Shown here piece by piece: positions 18,285 through 25,647 of a stretch of DNA of 48,501 nucleotides (position 1 is the first letter of the stretch; the number at the start of each line of letters is the position of its first letter). Under the pieces are notes generated by a model. That model saw only the letters and a list, made by a program, of their open reading frames with translations, was not told where the DNA came from and did not search any database. Source of the stretch: Deltaproteobacteria bacterium. GTDB lineage: Bacteria; Myxococcota_A; Polyangia; Nannocystales; Nannocystaceae. The stretch is from assembly GCA_003696955.1 (NCBI GenBank), contig RFGU01000140.1, positions 1 to 48,501 on the forward strand, read 5' to 3'. The position numbers were made by a program, and so were the translations under genes.

Positions 18285-19576
18285 GGTCCGAGCTCCAGGA
18301 TTGCCGCCGCGTCCATGGCGTGGAAGTCGGGTACGTGCGTCGGGGACAGGGCCGCTGCCGCAGGTGGCCCCTTGCGCGGCCGATCGAGGACGAAGACGTT
18401 GGCCACGATGCGCGTCCCCGCCTCGGGCGCGCACGGCACCGACGCATGGACGCACACCGACGCCCACGGGATCTCCCACTCCACGGTCCAACCGCGGTCC
18501 CGATCGTCGCGGCGGTCGACGGTGCCGTCCACCAGGCACGCGGGGCGCGTGTCGAGGTCCGCCGCGGGCCCTCCCTTGCGGTGGGCGGTAAATGCGGCAT
18601 CGAAGCGAACGCAACGCGGCGACACCTGTAGTTCGACGTACCGGGGATCGCCTTCGCCGCCCACGAAGACCTCGAGGGCCTCCTCCTTCCACAACGGCGC
18701 GTCCCGATCCGTGAACGTGGACCAGACGTCGGGATCTTCGATCCGCGCCGCAACGTAGAGGGCCGAAGCGTTCCAACCGAACCAAACCGTCGCTCGGGGC
18801 CGCTCGACGGTCCGCCCGCTGCGGCTGTCCACGAGCCGGATCCCACCGTCGGCCCACGCGGGTTCGTCGAGCCGCCCGTCGAGGGTCGGCGCATCGCGAA
18901 GACGCGGCACGCGCACGCGCAGCGGCTCGGGATCGAGATCCACGATGCCGAGGACCGCGAGGCCGTCCTCCCGCCGGGGGCCTTCGACCGCCGGCACCAG
19001 CACGGCACCAGCACGCCTGCGGGCGAGCACGACCGCGTGCCGTGTGCGAAGGGTCTCGGGGACCGTCACGGTCGCCCGCGCCGTCCGCAGGGGTACGACG
19101 TGCCATCTCGCGCCGATCGGAAAGGTCTCGTCCGGCCGAACCCTTCGCCGCCCCTCGGCGCCGTAGCGCACGACCTGTTCGGCCGCTGCCACGGGTTCGA
19201 CGAGGGCGACCTCGAAGCGCCCGCCGGCCCCGCTCGTCTCCTGCCACCGCACCTCGACCTCGTCTCCTCGCCGCACCGGCGCCGCCGGCAGCACGACGTC
19301 GGTGAGGCGAGTGCCGTCTGCGAATCGCCAGGCATCGGTGGGCGCGGCACGATCGCGCGCCGCTTCGCCCGGATCCGGTGCAGGCTCGACGCCACACCCC
19401 ACGATCCAGGCGAGGATCGTGGTCGACGCGGCACAGCGCCGGAGGCGCCGGCCGGACCGCCGCGCACCGGCCGCCCACGACCGCCACCCCCCGTGCGAAC
19501 GCAGCGGCCGTGCTCCGAAGGACGTCTTGACCGCTTCGGGCGCGGGCGCCGGCACGTCGAAGGACGCAAGGGACAC
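18281..19576 (-). CDS. Lipoprotein with CBM9/DOMON-like carbohydrate-binding domain
   Basis: The product is 431 aa. A long basic N-region of about 50 residues precedes a hydrophobic stretch ending ILAWIVGC (lipobox Cys61). I find no later ATG/GTG/TTG in frame, so GTG at 19576 stands. From about residue 230 the pattern APTLDGRLDEPAWADG, ATVWFGWNASALYVAARIED and DAPLWKEEALEVFV is the family 9 carbohydrate-binding-like fold, found alone in many secreted proteins. The N-terminal 170 residues form an unrecognised beta-rich domain. It sits between a TPR membrane protein and the CAP protein. A role in binding a surface glycan is plausible but inferred. Confidence 0.72.
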   Translation of the reverse strand: MSLASFDVPAPAPEAVKTSFGARPLRSHGGWRSWAAGARRSGRRLRRCAASTTILAWIVGCGVEPAPDPGEAARDRAAPTDAWRFADGTRLTDVVLPAAPVRRGDEVEVRWQETSGAGGRFEVALVEPVAAAEQVVRYGAEGRRRVRPDETFPIGARWHVVPLRTARATVTVPETLRTRHAVVLARRRAGAVLVPAVEGPRREDGLAVLGIVDLDPEPLRVRVPRLRDAPTLDGRLDEPAWADGGIRLVDSRSGRTVERPRATVWFGWNASALYVAARIEDPDVWSTFTDRDAPLWKEEALEVFVGGEGDPRYVELQVSPRCVRFDAAFTAHRKGGPAADLDTRPACLVDGTVDRRDDRDRGWTVEWEIPWASVCVHASVPCAPEAGTRIVANVFVLDRPRKGPPAAAALSPTHVPDFHAMDAAAILELGP

Positions 19577-19585
19577 GTGGGAGCC

Positions 19586-20284
19586 TTAGAACCGAATCAC
19601 GGGCACGCCGGAGCCCGTCGCGGCCGACGCCGCCTGGGCGTCGAGGGCGTCGTCGCGCCCGGTGCGGGCCGCCTTGACCGCGATGCCGGTGATCGCCGCG
19701 GCGCTCGCGACGATGGCCGTCACGGTCACCCAGAAGTACCACTTGGTGACGATCCGATCGCGGCGGGGCGGCGGGGCATCGCCGGCGGCCGGCCGGGCGG
19801 TCGCCGCCTTGGGGGGAGGCGGCGAGGTCGGCTCGTCCGCGCGCTTCGAGGGCGGCTCGTCGGCCACGCGGCCGCGGGAACGTGTGTCGAGGCGTTCGAG
19901 GGCCGCCTCGACCGCTGCCCGCTCCGGCGCGTCCTCCGGCAGCCGTTCGAGTTGGGCACGTCGGGCCGCACGGGCCCCTTGGAGATCCCCGAGCCGCTCG
20001 AGCACCTCGGCCTCGAGACCGTGGGCGGCGGGATCGTCCGGGTGGGCCGCACGGTAGGCGGCGGCGCGCTCCCGAGCCGTCGTCAGATCGCCGGCCTCGA
20101 GGGCCGAGCGCACCGCGGCGACACCGTCCTCGGACGCGTCGGCGTCGGGTGCCCCGCCAACGTCGTCGGTGGGCGCCGGGGCCGGCGCCGCCAAAGCGGG
20201 CCGTGGGACCGAGGTCCACACGGCGACGGCGAGAACGAGGCATCCGCCGGTGATCGCCCGGCGAGGAGATGGGCTACGGCTCAT
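19586..20284 (-). CDS. TPR-like membrane protein with signal peptide
   Basis: The product is 232 aa from ATG at 20284. A signal peptide (cleavage near PALAAP) leads to a short region with two TPR-like helical pairs (for example AAYRAAHPDDPAAHGLEAEV and LERLGDLQGARAARRAQLER). A proline/basic linker follows, then one membrane helix around residues 187-207 (FWVTVTAIVASAAAITGIAV) and a short tail. Its start lies 11 nt inside the 3' end of the kinase gene, and it is followed after 9 nt by the CBM9-like gene. Proteins of this layout often accompany Hanks kinases in myxobacteria. The role is unknown. Confidence 0.7.
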   Translation of the reverse strand: MSRSPSPRRAITGGCLVLAVAVWTSVPRPALAAPAPAPTDDVGGAPDADASEDGVAAVRSALEAGDLTTARERAAAYRAAHPDDPAAHGLEAEVLERLGDLQGARAARRAQLERLPEDAPERAAVEAALERLDTRSRGRVADEPPSKRADEPTSPPPPKAATARPAAGDAPPPRRDRIVTKWYFWVTVTAIVASAAAITGIAVKAARTGRDDALDAQAASAATGSGVPVIRF

Positions 20285-21998
20285 CGTAGACGTCGTCCTT
20301 GAGTGCGGGGGCCGGCGGTACGTCGGGAACCTCTCCGCCGGCGTCGGATTCCTGCTTGGCCGGGACGCGGCGCCCCGACGATGTACCACGTCGGCGCCGG
20401 GGACGGTGGGATCGCGGGCGCGCCGTCGGCCCGGATGCCTCCTCGCCCCCCGCGGCCGCGGTCGGCTTCGCCGCTCGACCCGTGGCGTCGGCGGTCGGGG
20501 ACTGGCTTCCGTCGGCGCCGCCGCCTTCCTCTGCCCCACCTTCGGGCGCGGCAGCACCAACTTGCGCCGGCGCGGCGGCTGCCGAACGCGCTACGGCCTC
20601 CGCGTCCGCGCGTTGCGAAGCGTCGGGACGCCGCGTGCCCTCCCTCGCCCTCGATTCCACGGGCACCTGCTGCCGGGCTTCGGCCGGGGCTTCGGGCAGC
20701 CGCGAGCCCCGTTCGTCCGCGCCGGGTGTTGCGCGCCCGGAGGCGACCGCCCATGCCACCGCAGCCACCGCCCCGATGCCGACCATCGCGATCCACGGAC
20801 GCCGCGGGTGCCGCGGCTTGGGTGCATCCTCCATCGCCGCGCCCGGATCGGGCGCCACGTCCAGCGCCACGGTCTCCTCGCCCCCACCACCTCCGTTCGG
20901 ATCGCGCCCAGCCCACGGCGACTCCGGCGACGTCCACGGTCCGGCTGGGTCGACCGTGGCCTCCCCCGGATCGACCGCCACCGCCAAGGTGGGCTCGGAG
21001 GGGTCGGCCGTGGAGCCGCGCGGCCCGAAGGGCACCTGCGCCAACGCGTCGCCCTCGGTCGCCAACATGTGCTCGAGTGCGGCGGCGACCTCGGCCGCCG
21101 ACTGGGGCCGGTCGTCCGGATCCTTGGCGAGCAGGGCCATGGTCAAACGGGCGATGCCGTCGGGGATCGCCCGTTCGGGCGCGGCCTGGCGCGGATCGAG
21201 GGGCACCTCCCGCATGTGCTTGGCGAGCACCCCCATGAAGCTCGCATCGAGAAAGGGCACGTTGCCGGTCAGGATCTCGTAGAGAATGACTCCAAGGCTG
21301 TACAAATCGGCCCGGGGGTCGAGCCTGCGCCCCTGGGCCCGCTCCGGTGCCAGGTAGTACGGCGTGCCGAGGACCGTCCCCATCTCGGTGTGGACGGCAT
21401 GCTCGTCGTCGACGAGCTTGGCGATCCCGAAGTCGAGGATCTTGACCCGGACACGGCCGGCTCCGGTGTCGGCCAAGAAGATGTTGCCCGGCTTGACGTC
21501 CCGGTGGAGCACCCCGGCCGCGTGGGCGGCGGCCAGGCCGTCGGCCACGTCGGCGATCCAACGCAGCGCCTGATCGAGGGTTCCCCCCTCCACCAGGGCG
21601 TCTTCGAGGGTGCGCCCCTCGAGCAACTCCATCGCGAGGAAGACCTCACCGTCGTCGGTACGTGCGAAGTCCTCGATCCCCACGATGGCGGGATGCCCCA
21701 CGGCAGCGGCCGCGCGTGCCTCCTGCTCGAATCGGCGCACCGTGGCGTCGTCCTTGGCCTGGTCGCGGCGAAGGATCTTGAGCGCCACCTTGCGACCGAG
21801 GACCACGTGCTGGGCGCGGTAGACGCGTCCCATCCCCCCCTCACCGACGATCCCCTCGATGCGGTACCGCCCGCCTACGAGGGTGCCGGGCGCAAGGGGC
21901 GCCCTCGGGTCGGGCCTCGGATCCATCCCGAACCGAAACGGGCGCGTGCGGCCGGACCCCGGCACGAAGGTCTGGGTCCGGTCGTGGCGCGCAGGCAC
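20274..21998 (-). CDS. Hanks-type Ser/Thr protein kinase, membrane-anchored
   Basis: The product is 574 aa with GTG at 21998; with the ATG at 21926 it would be 550 aa. I chose GTG because the TAAGGT box at 22006-22011 ends exactly 7 nt upstream and the frame is open throughout. The kinase domain spans about residues 42-310: the Gly loop GEGGMGRVYRA, Lys74 in VALKILRRD, catalytic HRDVKPGN, DFG in ILDFGIAK, and APE in YLAPERAQG. A juxtamembrane linker and one helix (IAMVGIGAVAAVAWAVASG) lead to an extracytoplasmic Ala/Pro/Arg-rich tail without a recognised sensor domain. It heads the operon with the TPR, CBM9-like and CAP genes. Confidence 0.93.
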   Translation of the reverse strand: MPARHDRTQTFVPGSGRTRPFRFGMDPRPDPRAPLAPGTLVGGRYRIEGIVGEGGMGRVYRAQHVVLGRKVALKILRRDQAKDDATVRRFEQEARAAAAVGHPAIVGIEDFARTDDGEVFLAMELLEGRTLEDALVEGGTLDQALRWIADVADGLAAAHAAGVLHRDVKPGNIFLADTGAGRVRVKILDFGIAKLVDDEHAVHTEMGTVLGTPYYLAPERAQGRRLDPRADLYSLGVILYEILTGNVPFLDASFMGVLAKHMREVPLDPRQAAPERAIPDGIARLTMALLAKDPDDRPQSAAEVAAALEHMLATEGDALAQVPFGPRGSTADPSEPTLAVAVDPGEATVDPAGPWTSPESPWAGRDPNGGGGGEETVALDVAPDPGAAMEDAPKPRHPRRPWIAMVGIGAVAAVAWAVASGRATPGADERGSRLPEAPAEARQQVPVESRAREGTRRPDASQRADAEAVARSAAAAPAQVGAAAPEGGAEEGGGADGSQSPTADATGRAAKPTAAAGGEEASGPTARPRSHRPRRRRGTSSGRRVPAKQESDAGGEVPDVPPAPALKDDVYDEP

Positions 21999-22005
21999 GT
22001 CCTCG

Positions 22006-22011
22006 ACCTTA
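22006..22011 (-). promoter_or_regulatory. TANNNT box (TAAGGT) upstream of kinase gene
   Basis: On the minus strand TAAGGT ends 7 nt before the in-frame GTG at 21998. This spacing places the transcription start at or next to the start codon and supports the longer kinase N-terminus. Confidence 0.4.
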
Positions 22012-22098
22012 GCACCGGCGTCGACGGGCGAAAACGCCGGCTCCCGCGGCCCGCGGCCGTCGGCGCCCGCGGGCGGCGGCCACGAGGGCAGAGGCTGG

Positions 22099-22104
22099 TA
22101 GCCT
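22099..22104 (+). promoter_or_regulatory. TANNNT box (TAGCCT) upstream of the basic-tailed protein
   Basis: TAGCCT ends 9 nt before the GTG at 22114. No Shine-Dalgarno precedes this start. Together with TAAGGT on the other strand it gives a divergent pair about 90 nt apart in the 115-nt gap. Confidence 0.4.
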
Positions 22105-22113
22105 ACGGAGCCC

Positions 22114-22971
22114 GTGGCCTCCCGCACGAAGAAGATCGACGACCTCATCGCCGTCCTCGAGAAGACGGGCGCCGATCCCCTTCGGCTCGACGTCCTGCGC
22201 AGGACTCGGCAGTTCAAGCGCTCGTGGGTCGACCTTGCCGAGGCCCTCGTCGAAGTGCGACGCAATCGGGCCTACGAGGCGTGGGGCTACGACGACATCT
22301 ACGCCTACTGCCGGGACGAACTCTCGCTGCGCAAGGCGACCGTGGACAAGCTGACCGCCTCGTACCACGCGATCCGCACCCACGCACCGGCGGTACTCGA
22401 GCGGGACGGCATCGCCAAGGTGATCCCGAGCTACGAGGCCGTCGGGTACTTCGAGCGGGCGGCCAGGGCCGCAAACGACACGGCGAACTCCAAGGAAGAA
22501 GGTCGTGCCAAGTCCAAGGCCCTCGACGAGCTTCGGCGTGCGGTGTTCGACGAAGGCCGCCCCGTCTCGGAGCTGCGGCGGCGATTCGATCCGGTACTGC
22601 ACCCCAAGACGACCGAGGAACAGCAACTCGCCGCCGTCACGACGGCGCTGCGCCTTTCGGCCAAGCTCGCCGAGGTCCTACCCGACATCGACGGCCTCGA
22701 CGAAGCGCGCATCGAGGAGATGGAGGTGGCCCTCGGTACCCTTCGCCGCGACCTCGAAGCCCTCGCCGAGCCGTTGCGCGAGGCGATCCGTGCGCGCCGC
22801 GCCGAGGCCACGGGCGCCCGCGACGGTGCCGGCCGGACGAGCAAGCCCGCCAGGAAGCCGGCGGCCGAACGCCCCGCATCCAAGCGGCCGCCCCCCAAGA
22901 AGTCCCGGTCGAAGCGCGCCCCGGCCCGCGCCCTGCGAGCCCGCGGGGGCGCCCGCCGCCGAAAGCCCTGA
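22114..22971 (+). CDS. Uncharacterised helical protein with histone H1-like basic tail
   Basis: The product is 285 aa from GTG. Residues 1-100 are helical with a conserved-looking block (SWVDLAEALVEVRRNRAYEA followed by WGYDDIYAYCRDELSL), which I recognise from uncharacterised myxobacterial proteins. The middle is predicted helical and partly coiled (ARIEEMEVALGTLRRDLEAL). The last 60 residues are almost only Lys, Arg, Pro and Ala (KPARKPAAERPASKRPPPKK), like the tails of histone H1-like and AlgP-type DNA-binding proteins. A nucleic-acid-binding role is inferred from the tail alone. It is separated by 24 nt from the BrkB gene, which has its own TANNNT box. Confidence 0.75.
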   Translation: MASRTKKIDDLIAVLEKTGADPLRLDVLRRTRQFKRSWVDLAEALVEVRRNRAYEAWGYDDIYAYCRDELSLRKATVDKLTASYHAIRTHAPAVLERDGIAKVIPSYEAVGYFERAARAANDTANSKEEGRAKSKALDELRRAVFDEGRPVSELRRRFDPVLHPKTTEEQQLAAVTTALRLSAKLAEVLPDIDGLDEARIEEMEVALGTLRRDLEALAEPLREAIRARRAEATGARDGAGRTSKPARKPAAERPASKRPPPKKSRSKRAPARALRARGGARRRKP

Positions 22972-22982
22972 GGCGGGGACGC

Positions 22983-22988
22983 TATCCT
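22983..22988 (+). promoter_or_regulatory. TANNNT box (TATCCT) upstream of the BrkB/YihY gene
   Basis: TATCCT ends 7 nt before the ATG at 22996, in a 24-nt gap after the previous gene. There is no Shine-Dalgarno. Confidence 0.4.
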
Positions 22989-22995
22989 CCCGGAC

Positions 22996-24306
22996 ATGGC
23001 CGAGCGCCGACCCATGCCCTGGCTCCCGGCCGATCTCCGCCGTTGGCTCCTTCCCCACGAACCGGAGCCCTGCGCCTCGGCGCCGCGGGCGGCGTACCTG
23101 ACGGTCGTCTACGTGCTACGGCGGGCGTTCTCCGAGGATCGGCTGCCCGCCATGGCGGCCGTGTTGACGCTCCAGACGGCCTTGGCGGTGGCCCCGGCCG
23201 TCGGGGTCGCCCTGGCCGGGGTCGGTGCCCTCGAGCCGGCCGACGCGGAGCGGTTGCTCGGGCGCATGTTCGCCACGTGGATGCCCGGCGGGGCCCGGGC
23301 GACCGAGACGGCCCGCGGCGTGCTCGACCTGGCCGAGGGCGTCTCGTTGCGCGAGCTGGGGGTTGCCGGATTCCTCGGCGCCCTCGCGGTCGCCTACCTG
23401 GCCTTTGCCAGCCTCGAGGCCACCTTGAGCCGGGTCTTCCGTGCCGACCGCCGCCACGGTTTCGTCGTCAAGTTCACCCTGTTCTACACCCTCGCCACCC
23501 TCGGCCCGCTCATCGCGCTGTACAGCCTGCGCGCGGGCTTGGGTGGCGAAGCCGGGCTCCTGCCGCGGCTGGCCGTCGTCTCCGCCCTCGCCGTGCTCTA
23601 CGTCCTCGTACCGCGGGCGAAGGTCACCGCCGCGGGCGCCCTCTCCGGGGCGCTGCTCGCCGCCGGCCTCATCGAGGTCGCCCGCCGGATCTTCGGCCTC
23701 TACCTCGACCGCGCCTCGGGCCTCTACGAGACCATCTACGGTCCCCTCGCCCTCCTGCCCGTCTTCCTCGTGTGGTCGTACATCTCGTGGCTCGCCGTGC
23801 TGCTCGGCGCCGAGGTGGCGTACGTGGTGCAGCATCGCAATACCCTGCGGCTTTCCGGTTGGATGCCCCAATCGGGCGGTGCGGACGTGACGCCAAGGTG
23901 TGCGGGCCCGGTGGCCGCGCGACTGTTGCTCGCCGTCGCCGACAACTTCGATCGGCACGGATCCTCCTTCGACGCCCACGACCTGGCGGAACGATTCGAC
24001 CTTCCGGTCGACGACGTGGTCGCGATCCTCCGGCGCCTCGATGCCTGCGGGTTCGTCGCCCGCACCCAGTCCAAGGCCGGTTCGGCCATCGTGCCCGCCA
24101 TGCCCCTCGACCGGATCCGCCTCGTCGACGTCCTGGCCGCATTCGACATGCGGCCGCCGGCCAAGGTACGGATCGACCGACTCGGCGAGATCCTCGAGGA
24201 ACTCTCCGCGAGCCGCGCGCGCGTCGCGGGCGACGTGACCTATGCCGATCTCCTGGCCGACGCCCGCAGCCGTCGCACCGCCGACGCCGCCGAGCCCGAA
24301 CCGTAG
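22996..24306 (+). CDS. BrkB/YihY-family membrane protein with C-terminal winged-helix-like domain
   Basis: The product is 436 aa. The first 290 residues hold about six membrane helices with the YihY/BrkB pattern, including SLEATLSRVFRADRR, the Pro-Arg-x-Lys-Val loop VPRAKVTAAGALSGALLA, and GLYETIYGPLALLPVFLVWS. The family was once misnamed RNase BN; it is an integral membrane protein of unknown transport function. After residue 300 comes a soluble part of about 130 residues (LLLAVADNFDRHGSSFDAHD then LAERFDLPVDDVVAILRRL) that reads as a winged helix, as in some longer YihY proteins. That extension may sense a ligand or contact another protein in the cytoplasm. Confidence 0.86.
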   Translation: MAERRPMPWLPADLRRWLLPHEPEPCASAPRAAYLTVVYVLRRAFSEDRLPAMAAVLTLQTALAVAPAVGVALAGVGALEPADAERLLGRMFATWMPGGARATETARGVLDLAEGVSLRELGVAGFLGALAVAYLAFASLEATLSRVFRADRRHGFVVKFTLFYTLATLGPLIALYSLRAGLGGEAGLLPRLAVVSALAVLYVLVPRAKVTAAGALSGALLAAGLIEVARRIFGLYLDRASGLYETIYGPLALLPVFLVWSYISWLAVLLGAEVAYVVQHRNTLRLSGWMPQSGGADVTPRCAGPVAARLLLAVADNFDRHGSSFDAHDLAERFDLPVDDVVAILRRLDACGFVARTQSKAGSAIVPAMPLDRIRLVDVLAAFDMRPPAKVRIDRLGEILEELSASRARVAGDVTYADLLADARSRRTADAAEPEP

Positions 24307-24319
24307 GAGGCAACCGAAC

Positions 24320-24334
24320 CGCCGTCACACGGCG
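24320..24334. terminator. Small hairpin at the convergent BrkB/TldE junction
   Basis: CGCCGT and ACGGCG form a perfect 6-bp stem with a 3-nt loop, overlapping the tldE stop codon 14 nt after the BrkB stop. No T-tract is present. It is a possible bidirectional stop signal. Confidence 0.3.
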
Positions 24335-25647
24335 TCACTCGAACTCGAGAAGGTGAACTCGCGCACCACCATGGGCGGTACGACCACCACGCTGCGCGAA
24401 AGGCCCGCCCGGACGGGCGCCCCCAAATGTTCCACGCGGGTGAGCAACGAAAGGGGCGAGTCGTTGTACCGCAGGTTGCGGACGGGATGGACGATCTTGC
24501 CTCCCTCGACGAGGAACGTCCCGTCGCGGGTGAGCCCCGTCACCGTCAGCGTCCTCGGCGAGAGCATACGGTTGTACCAGAAGCGGGTGACGTAGATCCC
24601 GCGGTCGACCTTGGCGACCAGCTCGTCGACGGTTCCCCCTTCTCCGGCGAGGAACATGGAAGATCCCATGTAGATCGGATCGATGCCCAGCTTGCCGGCC
24701 CAATAGCGACCGACGGGCAGATCCTTCAGGGTTCCGTCGTCGATCCACACGTGGCGGCGCACCGGCCAGCCGCCCGGCCCGAGGGGGCTCGACGGATGGC
24801 GTCGGTCGGCTGGGTCGGACCAAAGGCGCACGCGCGGATCGAACATGCGTTCGCCGATGCGCGTGCCTCCCCCCGGCTTGCTGAACGCGCTGCGGCCCTC
24901 GTCCGCCGCCCGCCGATCCATGCCCCAGCGCAAGAAGCCCAGCAGATCGGCCGCGGCCTCGGGAGCGAGCACCACCGTATACCGGCCCGGATCGATGGGG
25001 CGCGGGTCCTTGGAGCGCAATGCGGCGTCCGCGACCTTCGCTGCGAGCTTGGCAGGGTCGTGCCCATCTCCGCGGTGCGACGCGATCCCGCCCTTGCTGC
25101 TTCCGGTGCCGTCGGGCGTCCGACACGTTAGCGAAAGCGACAGATGGGTGCCGTCGTCGGCCACGTCGAGCCCGGCCGAATCCGCCATGACGATCCGCAT
25201 GGCATCGACCCGACAAAAGCCCGAGGGTTCGACGCCCCGCGCAACCGCCGTCTCGACCGCCGGTCGGACGAGACGCTGCAGCCCGTCCGCCGACAGATTG
25301 CCCAGACCACGGTCGAAGTGGCGCACCGCCGGCATCCGCACCCGCCCCACCGGGGGGACGTGCTCCGGATCGACGGGTGCGATGCGGGCGAGGGCCTCGG
25401 CATCGGCCAGCACGCGCTCGGCGTCGGCCAGCCGCGCAGCCATGCCGGACACCGTGGCGCTGCGGCCGTCGATGCTGGCCGTCACCTCCACGTCGACCCG
25501 GTCGGTGATCCCCGCGGTCGTCGGACCACGATGGAAGAAACGCAGATGCACCGTACGCGTCGAGATCACCCGCACGACCGTCTCGGGCAGCCGGGCCTTG
25601 CCCAGCAGACGCCGTGCGATCCTGCGAAGTTCCGCCTTCGAGGGCAT
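24325..25647 (-). CDS. tldE: TldE/PmbA-type metalloprotease partner
   Basis: The product is 440 aa from ATG at 25647, which has a strong GGAGGAGG Shine-Dalgarno and shares one base with the tldD stop (TGATG). It has the two-domain TldD/PmbA fold, with blocks such as DSAGLDVADDGTHLSLSLTC and GTLKDLPVGRYWAGKLGIDP, and no HExxxH motif, as expected for TldE. TldE pairs with TldD to degrade unfolded or modified peptides (for example microcin B17 maturation in E. coli). There is no signal peptide, in contrast to its partner. The adjacent coupled genes strongly suggest a heterodimer. Confidence 0.88.
   Translation of the reverse strand: MPSKAELRRIARRLLGKARLPETVVRVISTRTVHLRFFHRGPTTAGITDRVDVEVTASIDGRSATVSGMAARLADAERVLADAEALARIAPVDPEHVPPVGRVRMPAVRHFDRGLGNLSADGLQRLVRPAVETAVARGVEPSGFCRVDAMRIVMADSAGLDVADDGTHLSLSLTCRTPDGTGSSKGGIASHRGDGHDPAKLAAKVADAALRSKDPRPIDPGRYTVVLAPEAAADLLGFLRWGMDRRAADEGRSAFSKPGGGTRIGERMFDPRVRLWSDPADRRHPSSPLGPGGWPVRRHVWIDDGTLKDLPVGRYWAGKLGIDPIYMGSSMFLAGEGGTVDELVAKVDRGIYVTRFWYNRMLSPRTLTVTGLTRDGTFLVEGGKIVHPVRNLRYNDSPLSLLTRVEHLGAPVRAGLSRSVVVVPPMVVREFTFSSSSDAV

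Noticed and set aside
22996-24306. RNase BN function for the YihY-type gene
   Set aside because: The name comes from an early misannotation of the family; the protein is an integral membrane protein without nuclease motifs.
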